Shown one piece after another: positions 8,113 through 17,308 of a DNA stretch of 64,000 bases (positions are counted from its first letter, which is position 1; every line of letters begins with the position of its first letter). Origin of the DNA: CAWGGS01 sp963822095. Its GTDB lineage: Bacteria > Desulfobacterota > Desulfobulbia > Desulfobulbales > Desulfocapsaceae. The notes under the pieces are model-generated. The model had not been told where the DNA came from. It ran no database searches and saw nothing but the letters and a program-made list of their open reading frames with translations. The translations under genes and the position numbers were made by a program. The DNA is taken from NCBI GenBank assembly GCA_963822095.1, contig CAWGGS010000066.1:51797-115796 (forward strand), read 5' to 3'.

Positions 8113-9723
8113 ATGAAATTACCAAAAGCCCATGAAATGCAGATGCTAGACAAATGTGCGATAGAAGATTTCGGCATTCCTGGGATTGTTTTAATGGAAA
8201 ATGCCGGGTTAGGTTCAGTGTTAATGATGGAAAGGGAACTCGGGCAGGCCAAGGGTCATTTCGCCATCATCTTTATCGGCCCTGGAAACAACGGCGGTGA
8301 CGGCTTGGTAATCGGTAGGCATCTTCATCAACGCGGGTGTGAAGCTATCTTCTTCTTTCTGGTCAATCCCGACCGGTTGAAAGGGGATGCAGCAACAAAT
8401 CTGACTATCACCCGGCAACTCAAACTCCCCTATCATGTCATTGATAATACAACCAGAGCCAAAACCATCCCGGTGCTTCTCAAACAAATAGAATCTCGAG
8501 GAAAGCCCTGTTATGCTGTTATCGATGCTGTTTTCGGAACAGGTCTTTCCCGTGACGTTTCAGGACATTTTGCCGCAGTTTTCGATCTTATCAATCGGCC
8601 TGACTTCGCACCCAACACTCCAATCATCTCCATTGATATCCCTTCAGGAATGGATTCGGATAGTGGGCGGGTCCTAGGAAAAAGTGTCAAGGCCCACCAT
8701 ACGGCTACCTTCGGATGCGCCAAACCAGGACAAATCATGTATGGTGGATCTGCAATGACTGGTAAATTACATATTATCGACATTGGAATTCCCCCGGAAG
8801 TTTTTCGAAAAACCCAGATTCCGACCGAACTCATCACCGAAGATATCGCCACCAATTGGTTGCAGCAATTAAAAAGAGAGAAATCATCCCACAAGGGAAC
8901 CTACGGTCACCTTCTGGTTATAGCCGGTTCAATCGGAAAAACCGGGGCCGCCATCCTCTGCGCAAACGGTGCCCTGCGAAGCGGATGCGGCCTCGTGAGC
9001 CTCTGCGTTCCCTATGATTTAAACGTTATTTTCGAGACAAATCTTGCTGAGGCCATGACGATTCCCCTTCCCACCTCAACCTCGATCATCAATATCAGCG
9101 ATCTCTCAACCATAACGAAACACCTTGAAGGGAAAAACGCCGTTGTGATCGGACCGGGTCTGGGAACGGACCGGAGGACGGCCGAACTTGTTCTTCATCT
9201 CTACCAGAAGCTCCCCCAACCTCTTGTGGTAGATGCCGATGGCCTGAATGTACTGGCTGAAAATAAAGCGCAGATGAAAAAACCCGCAGGCCCCAGAATC
9301 CTTACGCCACATCCAGGAGAACTTGCTCGGCTCATTGATTCCTCCACGACCGAAATCCAAAATAACCGGTTACAAGCCGCAAGGACTGCATACTCTCTTT
9401 TCAGTCAAGACAATAAAGCTGATGTTGTCATTGTCTTGAAAGGTGACGGAACGATTATCGCCTCAGACAATGGTTATGCAATGATCAACACCAGTGGTAA
9501 TCCCGGAATGGCTACCGGCGGAATGGGAGATGTTCTGAGCGGGGTCATCGGTGCTCTCATATGTCAGGGTTTCTCTCCACGTCAGGCAGCGGGTGCAGCA
9601 GTTTTTCTACATGGAAAGGCGGGCGACCAACTTTTCATGAAAATGGGATTTGGCTATAAGGCAACAGAACTCGCTGACACCATACCGGGTGTATTGAAAA
9701 ATTATATTCAGGAGACTTTATGA
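8113..9723 (+). CDS. nnr: Bifunctional NAD(P)H-hydrate epimerase / ADP-dependent dehydratase
   Basis: Repairs damaged NADHX/NADPHX. The 536-residue protein has an N-terminal epimerase (YjeF_N) domain with GPGNNGGDGLV, DAVFGTGLSR and IDIPSGMDSDSG, and a C-terminal ribokinase-like dehydratase domain with IGPGLGTD, VVDADGLN, LTPHPGE, KGDGTII and NTSGNPGMATGGMGDVLSG. I place the start at the ATG at 8113 because TAGGAG lies 9 bases before it and the family begins MKLPKAHEM. A longer frame from 8056 has no ribosome site. Its last codon overlaps the start of the CBS gene (ATGA), so the two are translationally coupled. Confidence 0.95.
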   Translation: MKLPKAHEMQMLDKCAIEDFGIPGIVLMENAGLGSVLMMERELGQAKGHFAIIFIGPGNNGGDGLVIGRHLHQRGCEAIFFFLVNPDRLKGDAATNLTITRQLKLPYHVIDNTTRAKTIPVLLKQIESRGKPCYAVIDAVFGTGLSRDVSGHFAAVFDLINRPDFAPNTPIISIDIPSGMDSDSGRVLGKSVKAHHTATFGCAKPGQIMYGGSAMTGKLHIIDIGIPPEVFRKTQIPTELITEDIATNWLQQLKREKSSHKGTYGHLLVIAGSIGKTGAAILCANGALRSGCGLVSLCVPYDLNVIFETNLAEAMTIPLPTSTSIINISDLSTITKHLEGKNAVVIGPGLGTDRRTAELVLHLYQKLPQPLVVDADGLNVLAENKAQMKKPAGPRILTPHPGELARLIDSSTTEIQNNRLQAARTAYSLFSQDNKADVVIVLKGDGTIIASDNGYAMINTSGNPGMATGGMGDVLSGVIGALICQGFSPRQAAGAAVFLHGKAGDQLFMKMGFGYKATELADTIPGVLKNYIQETL

Positions 9724-10169
9724 AAAAAGCAATGGATATCATGACGCCAAGTGTCATCTCCGTTACCACCAAAACCTCAATAAAAGATCTGGTCAACCTT
9801 TTTTCAGAACACAACATCAGTGGCGTGCCTGTTGTAGACGAAGACGGAAAACTGATAGGCATCGTAACTGAGAGCGATCTTATTGATCAGACGAAGAAAC
9901 TTCACATTCCGACCGTGGTCACTATACTGGATTCCGTTTTTTATTTGGAGAATCCAACCAGGATGGAAAAAGAAATGAAGAAAATGGCAGGGACCACGGT
10001 TCTCGATATCTATTCGTCACCCCCTGTCACTGTCGGACCGGATGCAATGATTGAGGAGATTGCAACGATTATGTCGGAAAAGAATGTCCACACCCTTCCC
10101 GTGGTAAAAGACAATAAACTTCTCGGGATAATAGGAAAAAAAGACATTATCAAGACGCTCATCCCATAA
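9720..10169 (+). CDS. CBS-domain pair protein
   Basis: 149 residues made almost entirely of two CBS motifs (about 5-60 and 90-148), with typical HNISGVPVVDEDGKLIGIVTESDL and NVHTLPVVKDNKLLGIIGKKD segments (each shorter than a full domain). CBS pairs bind adenine nucleotides and act as energy sensors or protein regulators. It overlaps the nnr stop by 4 bases, so the nucleotide-repair enzyme and this nucleotide sensor are made together. The partner is unknown. Similar stand-alone CBS proteins downstream of nnr are common in Desulfobacterota, from memory. Confidence 0.9.
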   Translation: MKKAMDIMTPSVISVTTKTSIKDLVNLFSEHNISGVPVVDEDGKLIGIVTESDLIDQTKKLHIPTVVTILDSVFYLENPTRMEKEMKKMAGTTVLDIYSSPPVTVGPDAMIEEIATIMSEKNVHTLPVVKDNKLLGIIGKKDIIKTLIP

Positions 10170-10196
10170 ACGAAAAAAAGGATCAGAGAAGAGAGA

Positions 10197-10862
10197 TTAC
10201 CAGATTATCGGGTTATATCCGTGCTCTGTCAGATAGGCGTTGCATTTGACAAATACACCGGAACCCAAAAAACCTCTTTGGGCAGAGAACGGTGAAGGAT
10301 GGCTTGTCATTAAGAGCAGATGCTTTTGCGGGTCGATAAGTCTCGCCTTTTTTTGGGCGAATGCCCCCCAGAGCATAAAGACGATATGCTCTTTCTTCTT
10401 CGAGATTGTCTCGATGATATTATCTGTAAGCCTTTGCCACCCTAGATTTGCATGGGAATTTGGAGACTTTGCAATCACTGTAAGACTGGCATTGAGCAGA
10501 AGCACTCCCTGTTTTGCCCATCGTGTCAGATCTGAATCGGGACATGTGTTTTGCCCACCGTAAATACTGTCATTAATCTCTTTGAAAATGTTTCTAAGAG
10601 ATGGCGGCGTTGGGATACCATTTCTAACCGAAAAGCATAAGCCATGTGCTTCTGGACCAAGACGAGGGTCTTCGTTGAAATAAGGATCCTGACCGATGAT
10701 TACTACACGTAACGATTCGAAATCGGTCAAGCGCATGGAATTAAAAACCATCTCCCGTGGGGGAAACACCTTTTTTCCCTTGGAGGCCTCGCCATAGGCC
10801 TTTTTTACCAATTCTTTATGAAATCCATCACGAAGAAGAGGAATCTGTTCTTCCCAAAGCAT
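10197..10862 (-). CDS. ung: Uracil-DNA glycosylase with a modified motif A
   Basis: Removes uracil from DNA at the start of base excision repair. The 221-residue family 1 enzyme has VVIIGQDPY with catalytic Asp59, LLLNASLTV, FMLWGAFAQKK, and the DNA-intercalation motif SHPSPFSAQRGF. In standard Ung, GQDPYH is followed at once by GPxQAHG. Here Tyr61 is followed by Phe62 instead of His, and there is a five-residue insertion before GPEAHG. The rest of the fold matches well, so activity is probable, but the loop next to the active site is altered. It starts 7 bases after the CheB-like gene and is probably cotranscribed with it. Confidence 0.93.
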   Translation of the reverse strand: MLWEEQIPLLRDGFHKELVKKAYGEASKGKKVFPPREMVFNSMRLTDFESLRVVIIGQDPYFNEDPRLGPEAHGLCFSVRNGIPTPPSLRNIFKEINDSIYGGQNTCPDSDLTRWAKQGVLLLNASLTVIAKSPNSHANLGWQRLTDNIIETISKKKEHIVFMLWGAFAQKKARLIDPQKHLLLMTSHPSPFSAQRGFLGSGVFVKCNAYLTEHGYNPIIW

Positions 10863-10869
10863 AGATTTG

Positions 10870-12090
10870 TCAAGCTGTATGGATCATCTCTTTAGCCTTA
10901 AGATGAAGACTTTCAATTTTTTTGACTACCTCCATCTCATTTTCAATTACCTTTGATGAGCACCTTTGCAGTATATTCTTACCCATATTTTTACAGAAAC
11001 AATATTGGGGGTTGAGAACATATGTAGAACCGTTGTTTTTACTAATGGCATTAATCCCCTTTTCTCCGTCGATCTCGTTCCCGGAAAGAATAATTCCTGC
11101 AACATGGTCTTTGAATATTTGGGATATGGAAATCATTGCCGCATCCATTGGCGAAAGCCCAGTCATATAAGTTTCGGTGCAGCGCAAGGTATAGTTGGCA
11201 CTATATGGCTTTAAGGTGATATGCTCATTGCATGATGCCAGATAACAATTTCCCCCTTCAATGATCAACCCGTCCTGAATGCGAATAATCTTCAGTTTGC
11301 TGATCGAATCGAGATACTGGGCCAAGGCGTCTACATGGTTGGGTTCAGCATACAGCTGAACAATCAAAGACCCGCTCATCTCAGAGTTCAATTTGGGGAT
11401 AATATTGAGAAGATTGGTATACCCTCCTTCACCTGCGCCTATAAAGGTTATAAAATTATTTCTGATATATTTATTGGCAAGACTCAGTTGAATGCGGTCT
11501 CCACATTTCGAACAGGTGATAGAGCTTGTCTCCTTTTCGCCTATAATATTAGCAACCTCTCTGCTTCCGCATTCCTCGCAAAATACAATTTTCTGAGTGT
11601 TAACAGGAGAAGAGGGCAACATTTTCCCGTCCGACATGAGAGGCTCCTGATGGTGGACGGACAGTGATGAGGCATTGAGCACCTTGCTTATAATAGTCTT
11701 TTTCAGGGTATCAAGGACCTTTCCCTGAAAGAATGAATCCTTGCAAACAAAATCCACAGCACCATATTTTAGTGCGTCAAAAGAACGTGTAGTTCCTTCC
11801 TTGGTAAGGCTTGAAAACATAATGGTCGGCGTCGGGATGTGGATCATCAGATGCTGCAAAGCAGTCACTCCGTCCATCAATGGCATCTCCATGTCCATGA
11901 TGATGACATCCGGTCTATGTTTCATCATTAATTCTAGGCCTTGTATCCCATCAGAGGCTTCAGCGACGATGGACACACGCGGATGCTGATTAAAAATATC
12001 TCGCAGGATCCACCGAAACGCCAAGGAATCATCGACTATGAGTAATGAGATACGTCTATCATTTTTTGCTGTAGCTGCTTTTTTTTTCAT
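10870..12090 (-). CDS. CheB-like protein: receiver, zinc ribbon and degenerate methylesterase domain
   Basis: 406 residues. Residues 14-135 form a response-regulator receiver with Asp20/Asp21, phospho-acceptor Asp66 (IIMDMEMP) and Lys117. A zinc-ribbon motif follows, with Cys171, Cys174, Cys193 and Cys196 (CEECG...CSKCG). Residues 211-400 align with the CheB methylesterase domain, but the nucleophile motif GASTGG reads GAGEGG (Ser to Gly220) and the catalytic His position reads Leu246. Asp341 in EIDGEKG is kept. It is therefore probably not an active esterase or amidase and may be a phospho-regulated binding protein. No che or mcp genes are nearby. The next gene downstream is ung. Confidence 0.85.
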   Translation of the reverse strand: MKKKAATAKNDRRISLLIVDDSLAFRWILRDIFNQHPRVSIVAEASDGIQGLELMMKHRPDVIIMDMEMPLMDGVTALQHLMIHIPTPTIMFSSLTKEGTTRSFDALKYGAVDFVCKDSFFQGKVLDTLKKTIISKVLNASSLSVHHQEPLMSDGKMLPSSPVNTQKIVFCEECGSREVANIIGEKETSSITCSKCGDRIQLSLANKYIRNNFITFIGAGEGGYTNLLNIIPKLNSEMSGSLIVQLYAEPNHVDALAQYLDSISKLKIIRIQDGLIIEGGNCYLASCNEHITLKPYSANYTLRCTETYMTGLSPMDAAMISISQIFKDHVAGIILSGNEIDGEKGINAISKNNGSTYVLNPQYCFCKNMGKNILQRCSSKVIENEMEVVKKIESLHLKAKEMIHTA

Positions 12091-12245
12091 CGTATGTTCG
12101 CTGAATGTGATTTGCTGTTAATGTATTTACACAAACAGGGAATTGACAGGAAGACTCCTTCAATACTATTGTATTGTTAAATAAATTGCGAGAATCTTAT
12201 TCATTGATACTAGAAATCCATACCTCAAAGGTCTCAGCGTCACTG

Positions 12246-12899
12246 TCACGGAACAGCCGAAGAGCCATAGAGTTTGAATTTTTCAATATATTTGACAACC
12301 TCCTCCGGCAGAAACCCCTCCAAGGACATATTTTTCAAAATTCTTTCACGAACAGCGGTGGAAGAGACATCATCGGTTTGAGCCGGTAAAAAGACTATCT
12401 GATTTTTTCCAGTTGTATCCCGCCATGTTTTTCCATTGAGGACATATCCCAGCGAGTGAACGAATGTTTGAAAATATTCTGTGGAATAACCAGTTCTTCC
12501 CGCAACAATAAAATGAGTAAGAGTTAACAGCTCTTCATAGGATTTCCAACTGCAGATCTCTAGAAATGCATCTTCACCGATGATGAAATAAAACTCATCA
12601 TCGCCCCTTTGATTTTTTCTTAGATAGGTTAACGTATCGACAGTGTAGGATGGAACCGGCAAATCGTCCTCAAGAAGAGAAAGAAAAAAAACATCCTGAT
12701 CGGCAAGGGCAAGCTCCAGCATAGCAACTCTATGCCTAAATTCAGCTATCTTTCTAGTGACTTTGTGAGGAGGACTAACAGCCGGGATGAACAGCACAAT
12801 AGCAAGTTCACATTGCCGCAAGGCCAGTTCTGCAAGCTGCAGATGCCCATAATGAACCGGATCAAAAGTTCCCCCCAACAAACCAATACGTCTCGTCAA
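12246..12899 (-). CDS. nadD: Nicotinate-nucleotide adenylyltransferase
   Basis: Transfers AMP from ATP to nicotinate mononucleotide, the step before NAD synthetase. The 217-residue protein has the nucleotidyltransferase signature GGTFDPVHYGH near the N-terminus, a FIIGEDAF segment, and the C-terminal SSTAVRERI motif (ISSTxIR in the family). It overlaps the end of proA by 4 bases and is the last gene of obg-proB-proA-nadD. In many bacteria rsfS and rlmH follow nadD; here neither does, and rlmH is about 34 kb away. Confidence 0.95.
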   Translation of the reverse strand: MTRRIGLLGGTFDPVHYGHLQLAELALRQCELAIVLFIPAVSPPHKVTRKIAEFRHRVAMLELALADQDVFFLSLLEDDLPVPSYTVDTLTYLRKNQRGDDEFYFIIGEDAFLEICSWKSYEELLTLTHFIVAGRTGYSTEYFQTFVHSLGYVLNGKTWRDTTGKNQIVFLPAQTDDVSSTAVRERILKNMSLEGFLPEEVVKYIEKFKLYGSSAVP

Positions 12900-14164
12900 C
12901 TGCGTACCTGTCCCTGGCCGTATACGATAAATTTTCTAGTGGTCAGCTCTTCAAGCCCCATGGGGCCATAGGCATGGAGTTTGGTCGTACTGATGCCGAT
13001 TTCTGTTCCCAAACCAAGCTCCCCCCCGTCATTAAATCGTGTTGAAGCATTAATCATAACTGCCGAAGCATCGATTTCATTGATGAAACGTTGGGCCATA
13101 CTGTAATCTTCCGTAACAATGGATTCGGTATGACGGGAACCATAGCGCTCAATATACGCTTTTGCTTCTTCGAAATCACAGACAATTTTGACACAAAGAA
13201 CAAGATCTAGAAATTCCCTTCCCCAATCGCTTTCTGCTGCAGGTTGCATATCGGGTGCTATTTCCAGACATTTATCACAGCCCAGCAAGCGAACCCCTGC
13301 CTGTTGCAGATGATTGGATATAAGCGGGAGAAATTCCCGGGTAATATCCTGATGTATGAGCAACCCTTCCAATGCATTACAGACACCGGGGCGTTGCGTC
13401 TTGGAATTTATAATAATCGGTATAGCCTTCTCGATATCCGCTTGACTATCTACGAATATGTGACAAACACCTTTGTAGTGTTTGAGAACAGGGATTTTGG
13501 AATTTTCAGAAACAAAGCGAATAAGTCCCTCTCCTCCTCGGGGAATGACGAGATCGATAAAATCCTCCTGGGCGAGCATGACGGTTATCGCCTGCCTGTC
13601 CGTAACCGGGACAATCTGAATGGCATCGGGATTTATCCCCTCGAGTTCAAGCGACTGTTGCAGGACTTTAGCCAAAGCCATATTCGAATGAATCGCCTCC
13701 GAACCTCCCCGCAGCATGACTGCATTTCCTGCTTTGAGGCACAGGGCGGCAGCGTCGACCGTCACGTTAGGACGGGACTCATAGATCATCGCAATGACTC
13801 CCAATGGCACCCTCATGCGTCCTACACTCATACCATTAGGTCTCCTACGCATAGTGCTTACCTCCCCCACAGGATCCGGGAGCACGCGCACTTCATGTAG
13901 GCCTTTTATCATTGATTCCATGACGTAGTCGGAAAGTTCGAGTCTATCGAGCATGGCGTTGTTTAAACCCTTCTCTTTTCCGGCGATAAGGTCTTTTTTG
14001 TTCTCCTTCTCGATGAACTGACGTTGTTCATCGAGAAGAATTGCCATTCGATGGAGAATTGCGTTTTTCTTTTCTGAAGATATGGAAGCCAACGATCGTG
14101 AGGCGACCTGGGCTCTTTTTGCCATTGAGGCGATATTGTTTTGCAGTTCGGTTGTTGGTGTCAT
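12896..14164 (-). CDS. proA: Gamma-glutamyl phosphate reductase
   Basis: Second enzyme of proline synthesis. It reduces glutamyl 5-phosphate to the semialdehyde with NADPH. The 422-residue aldehyde-dehydrogenase-superfamily protein shows GVIAMIYESRPNVTVD (segment of about 120-140), the catalytic cysteine in RPGVCNALE, and a conserved C-terminal STRFNDGGELGLGTEIG. An AGAGG/AGGAG stretch precedes the start. proB lies 50 bases upstream and nadD overlaps its stop, so this is the middle of a proline/NAD operon. Confidence 0.97.
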   Translation of the reverse strand: MTPTTELQNNIASMAKRAQVASRSLASISSEKKNAILHRMAILLDEQRQFIEKENKKDLIAGKEKGLNNAMLDRLELSDYVMESMIKGLHEVRVLPDPVGEVSTMRRRPNGMSVGRMRVPLGVIAMIYESRPNVTVDAAALCLKAGNAVMLRGGSEAIHSNMALAKVLQQSLELEGINPDAIQIVPVTDRQAITVMLAQEDFIDLVIPRGGEGLIRFVSENSKIPVLKHYKGVCHIFVDSQADIEKAIPIIINSKTQRPGVCNALEGLLIHQDITREFLPLISNHLQQAGVRLLGCDKCLEIAPDMQPAAESDWGREFLDLVLCVKIVCDFEEAKAYIERYGSRHTESIVTEDYSMAQRFINEIDASAVMINASTRFNDGGELGLGTEIGISTTKLHAYGPMGLEELTTRKFIVYGQGQVRS

Positions 14165-14214
14165 CTCCTATCCTCTAAAGAGTTAAATTTTCAAGAAATC
14201 CGAACAGCAGGTGA

Positions 14215-15372
14215 CTACATCAAAACGAGATTGTCACGATGAATCACCTCGTCACTGTCTTTAAAACCCAATATATCAATTATTTGATTTGAACGACATC
14301 TTTTGATTTTTTCAATATCCGAAGACCGATAATTGGTAAGTCCAACTGCAATGCATTCATTTGCCTGGTTGAGGCAACAAATGGATTCTCCAATACCGAA
14401 TGTCCCCTGTACCTCCAATATTCCAGAAGGGAGGAGGCTTTTTCCATGAATGGTAATCGCGGCACAGGCTCCATCATCAATAACAATGGACCCTTTTGGT
14501 TTCAATACGTAGGCAATCCAGCGCTTCCGGCTCTGAATCTTTTCATTTTTGGGGAGAAAAAATGTCCCAACTTTTTCACCGCTGAAGAGCTGACTGAGTA
14601 TGAATTTTTCTCGTCCAGGACCAATAAACGAGCTGCCGCCGCCTGCAGAAACCATCTTGGCAGCACGCAGTTTGCTCTGCATGCCTCCCGTCCCCAAGGA
14701 GCTTTTAATATTTCCGGCCATTGCTTCAATTTCCGGAGTAACCTCTTCCACAGTATAAATGGGTTTTGCCTCGGGGTCAGTTGTGGGATTACTACTATAG
14801 AGACCGATAACATCTGTCAAACAGATAAACATGTCTGCCTCAATGAGGTTTGCCACCAATGCTCCCAATGTATCGTTATCACCAAAGCGCAACTCCTCAA
14901 CCGAAACCGTATCATTTTCATTGATTATGGGGATTACATTAAAGCGAAAAAGGGTCAGTATGGTATTTCTGACATTCAGATAACGATCCCTATCGGCAAG
15001 ATCCGAATGATTCAAAAGGATTTGGGCAATATTCTTGTTCCATATGGAAAAAGCAGTATCATACAAATGCATCAAGGAGGATTGACCGATCGCGGCCAAT
15101 GCCTGTTTTTCTTTAAGATCGATATGCAAGCTCCTATCGATTGAAAGCTTTTTCTGCCCTGCCGCAACGGCCCCCGATGTTACGAGAATAACCTCCCGCC
15201 CCGTATTATGAAGGAAGGAAATTTCCCTGGCCAGATTGTTGATCACCTCGAGATTCATTCCCCTGGCTTCTGTCAAAACGGCGCTTCCAACTTTAATCAC
15301 AACCCGCTTTGCCTTGTCGAACAAGGTCTGCCTTAAGAATAAACCGTCCTCTATATTCATCTGAAATGTCAT
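14215..15372 (-). CDS. proB: Glutamate 5-kinase with PUA domain
   Basis: First enzyme of proline synthesis, normally inhibited by proline. The 385-residue protein has an amino-acid-kinase fold (about 20-270) with VIKVGSAVL, VTSGAVAAG, NENDTVSVEELRFGDND and GTGGMQSKLRAA. A C-terminal PUA domain follows (about 290-365, IDDGACAAI...GKSLLPSGI). The long form with PUA is typical of proteobacteria. The start at 15372 is plausible; an ATG four codons later is an alternative. It sits between obg (77 bases upstream) and proA. Confidence 0.96.
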   Translation of the reverse strand: MTFQMNIEDGLFLRQTLFDKAKRVVIKVGSAVLTEARGMNLEVINNLAREISFLHNTGREVILVTSGAVAAGQKKLSIDRSLHIDLKEKQALAAIGQSSLMHLYDTAFSIWNKNIAQILLNHSDLADRDRYLNVRNTILTLFRFNVIPIINENDTVSVEELRFGDNDTLGALVANLIEADMFICLTDVIGLYSSNPTTDPEAKPIYTVEEVTPEIEAMAGNIKSSLGTGGMQSKLRAAKMVSAGGGSSFIGPGREKFILSQLFSGEKVGTFFLPKNEKIQSRKRWIAYVLKPKGSIVIDDGACAAITIHGKSLLPSGILEVQGTFGIGESICCLNQANECIAVGLTNYRSSDIEKIKRCRSNQIIDILGFKDSDEVIHRDNLVLM

Positions 15373-15449
15373 GATTAGTATCTCAATAGTATCTGACAGA
15401 TAGATTAAACAACAAATTTTTACCGGTAGTTAAATGAACTGCAAAATCA

Positions 15450-16451
15450 TCAGTAGCAGGAACTTTCTCCGTCAAGAGTTTTCCTTAGTAAAGTCATGAG
15501 AGGTTGAAGACCCTTTCCCGTCAAACACGATATTTGAATTGTTTTACAGCCGGATGACGTGAGTTGCTGGTCTAATTTCCTCACGTCTTCAAGGGGTACT
15601 TTGTCGATCTTATTCAGAACAATAATTTTCGTCTTATCGTTAAGTTCCTGTTTATAGCTGCACAATTCGTTTTCCAGAATCCGAAAATCTTCTTCGGGAG
15701 TTTCGCTTGAAACATCGATCAGGTGGAGGAGTATTTTGGTTCGCTCCACATGACGCAAAAAGGTAAATCCCAGTCCGGCTCCATGACTTGCTCCCTCAAT
15801 CAAGCCGGGAATATCTGCAATAATGCAAGGGTCATGATGTTTGAACTGTAAAACGCCCAACTGCGGTTCAAGGGTGGTAAAAGGATAATCGGCAATCTTC
15901 GGGTTTGCAGCCGATAATCGGGAGAGCAAAGTGGATTTTCCGGCATTAGGAAGACCGACCAGACCCACGTCGGCAATGAGCTTCAACTCAATTTTAAGCC
16001 ATTTTTCTTCACCCTTCTTTCCTTTCGTGGCAATGCGAGGGGTTCTGTTGGTGCCGCTTGCAAAATGGGGGTTACCAAGTCCCCCTTCGCCGCCAATTGC
16101 AGCTACGAACATATCCCCGTCAAGGAGAAGATCGGCCAAGTGTTCATTCATTATACTGTCTTTGATAACAGATCCGACAGGAACTTCCATAAGACAGTCT
16201 TTACCATTTCTGCCATGCATGTCTTTTCCTTGTCCGCTCACACCATTTTCAGCCTTAAAATGAGATCGGTAACGGAAATCGATCAAAGACTGGAGTTTTT
16301 TGGTGGCACGGATAACAACATTTCCTCCGGACCCACCATCTCCACCGTTAGGTCCACCTTTAGGAACATATTTTTCTCTCCTAAAGCTGATACATCCGTT
16401 CCCGCCATCTCCCGCTTTAACAAAGAATTTTGCTTCATCAACAAATGCCAT
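15450..16451 (-). CDS. obgE: Obg/CgtA ribosome-associated GTPase
   Basis: Essential GTPase of 50S subunit assembly and the stringent response. The 333-residue protein has an N-terminal glycine-rich Obg domain (1-158, with KAGDGGNGC and GGDGGSGGNV), then a G domain with P-loop GLPNAGKST, switch II DIPGLIEGA, NKID and the SCLTGKG motif. It has no long C-terminal extension, so it is the minimal form. rpmA and rplU lie upstream as usual, but an intrinsic terminator separates them from obg, so obg probably has its own promoter or depends on read-through. Confidence 0.98.
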   Translation of the reverse strand: MAFVDEAKFFVKAGDGGNGCISFRREKYVPKGGPNGGDGGSGGNVVIRATKKLQSLIDFRYRSHFKAENGVSGQGKDMHGRNGKDCLMEVPVGSVIKDSIMNEHLADLLLDGDMFVAAIGGEGGLGNPHFASGTNRTPRIATKGKKGEEKWLKIELKLIADVGLVGLPNAGKSTLLSRLSAANPKIADYPFTTLEPQLGVLQFKHHDPCIIADIPGLIEGASHGAGLGFTFLRHVERTKILLHLIDVSSETPEEDFRILENELCSYKQELNDKTKIIVLNKIDKVPLEDVRKLDQQLTSSGCKTIQISCLTGKGLQPLMTLLRKTLDGESSCY

Positions 16452-16489
16452 ATCGTCATACTCGAAGATGTATAGAGGATACTACCAAT

Positions 16490-16531
16490 AAAAAAACTCG
16501 ACCATCAACAAAACTTGAGGTCGAGTTTTTT
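16490..16531 (-). terminator. Intrinsic terminator after rpmA
   Basis: Arms 16491-16503 and 16519-16531 form a perfect 13-bp stem (AAAAAACTCGACC and its complement) with a 15-base loop. On the minus strand the stem ends in a run of T. It separates rplU-rpmA from obg and could act partly as an attenuator for obg. A matching T-run also exists on the plus strand. Confidence 0.8.
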
Positions 16532-16594
16532 AAAGCTTTTTGGTCTGTTCCTTACCGGAGTCAGTTCCAAGCAAAACAAGTACGGACGAGCTTT

Positions 16595-16852
16595 TCAGCC
16601 TTCAGGATAGACACTCACCCGTTTTCTCTCTTTTCCAAATGCCTCAAATTTGACGACACCATCGATTTTTGCGAACAGGGTATAATCTCTTCCACAACCG
16701 ACATTGCTACCGGGATGGATCTTAGTCCCCAGCTGACGAATAAGTATATTGCCGGCTTTTACTGTTTCGCCGCTAAATCGTTTAACTCCTCGTCTTTGCC
16801 CTTTGCTGTCGCGGCCGTTCCTTGAGCTTCCGCCTGCCTTCTTATGTGCCAT
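16595..16852 (-). CDS. rpmA: 50S ribosomal protein L27
   Basis: 85 residues starting MAHKKAGGSSRNGRDSKGQR, the diagnostic L27 N-terminus, which reaches the peptidyl-transferase centre. There is no cleavable N-terminal extension of the firmicute type. It has standard length and lies 72 bases downstream of rplU. A strong terminator follows, so rplU-rpmA is expressed as a two-gene unit. Confidence 0.99.
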   Translation of the reverse strand: MAHKKAGGSSRNGRDSKGQRRGVKRFSGETVKAGNILIRQLGTKIHPGSNVGCGRDYTLFAKIDGVVKFEAFGKERKRVSVYPEG

Positions 16853-16924
16853 TTCTTACTCCTTGTATCCAACGCTCCTAATTACAATCAGCAATCTTTC
16901 CTGGATTGTTACAATTTTCAATAA

Positions 16925-17236
16925 TTATGCTGATATTTCAGTTATTTTAATTGCCGTATACGATTGGCGATGACCATTTTTAAGACGATAGCCTTTTCTT
17001 CTTTTTTTCTTAAATACAATTACCTTTTTAGCTCTGCCCTGCTCAGCAATTGTTGCTACGACCTTTGCGTTCTCAACCACTGGCTGCCCGATAATGGTTT
17101 CACCCTCATTAACCACCATCAAAACATCGTTAAGCTCAACAGTGTCACCAACGTTCCCGTTCAACTTTTCGACACGCAACTGGTCACCATTGGAGACGTG
17201 GTATTGTTTTCCTCCAGTACGTACTATAGCATACAT
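16925..17236 (-). CDS. rplU: 50S ribosomal protein L21
   Basis: 103 residues with the L21 pattern: MYAIVRTGGKQYHV at the start, GETIIGQPVVENAKV in the middle, and the basic end KKVIVFKKKRRKGYRLKNGH (segment) that binds 23S rRNA. First gene of the rplU-rpmA unit. An AGAGG sequence lies about 8 bases before the start. A likely promoter lies 70-100 bases upstream. Confidence 0.99.
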   Translation of the reverse strand: MYAIVRTGGKQYHVSNGDQLRVEKLNGNVGDTVELNDVLMVVNEGETIIGQPVVENAKVVATIAEQGRAKKVIVFKKKRRKGYRLKNGHRQSYTAIKITEISA

Positions 17237-17308
17237 TGTATATGAACCTCTTTGTATGGAATTTTGTTAATGTCTTTTAGTTAGATATTTCCAAATTAAG
17301 AACTTCGT

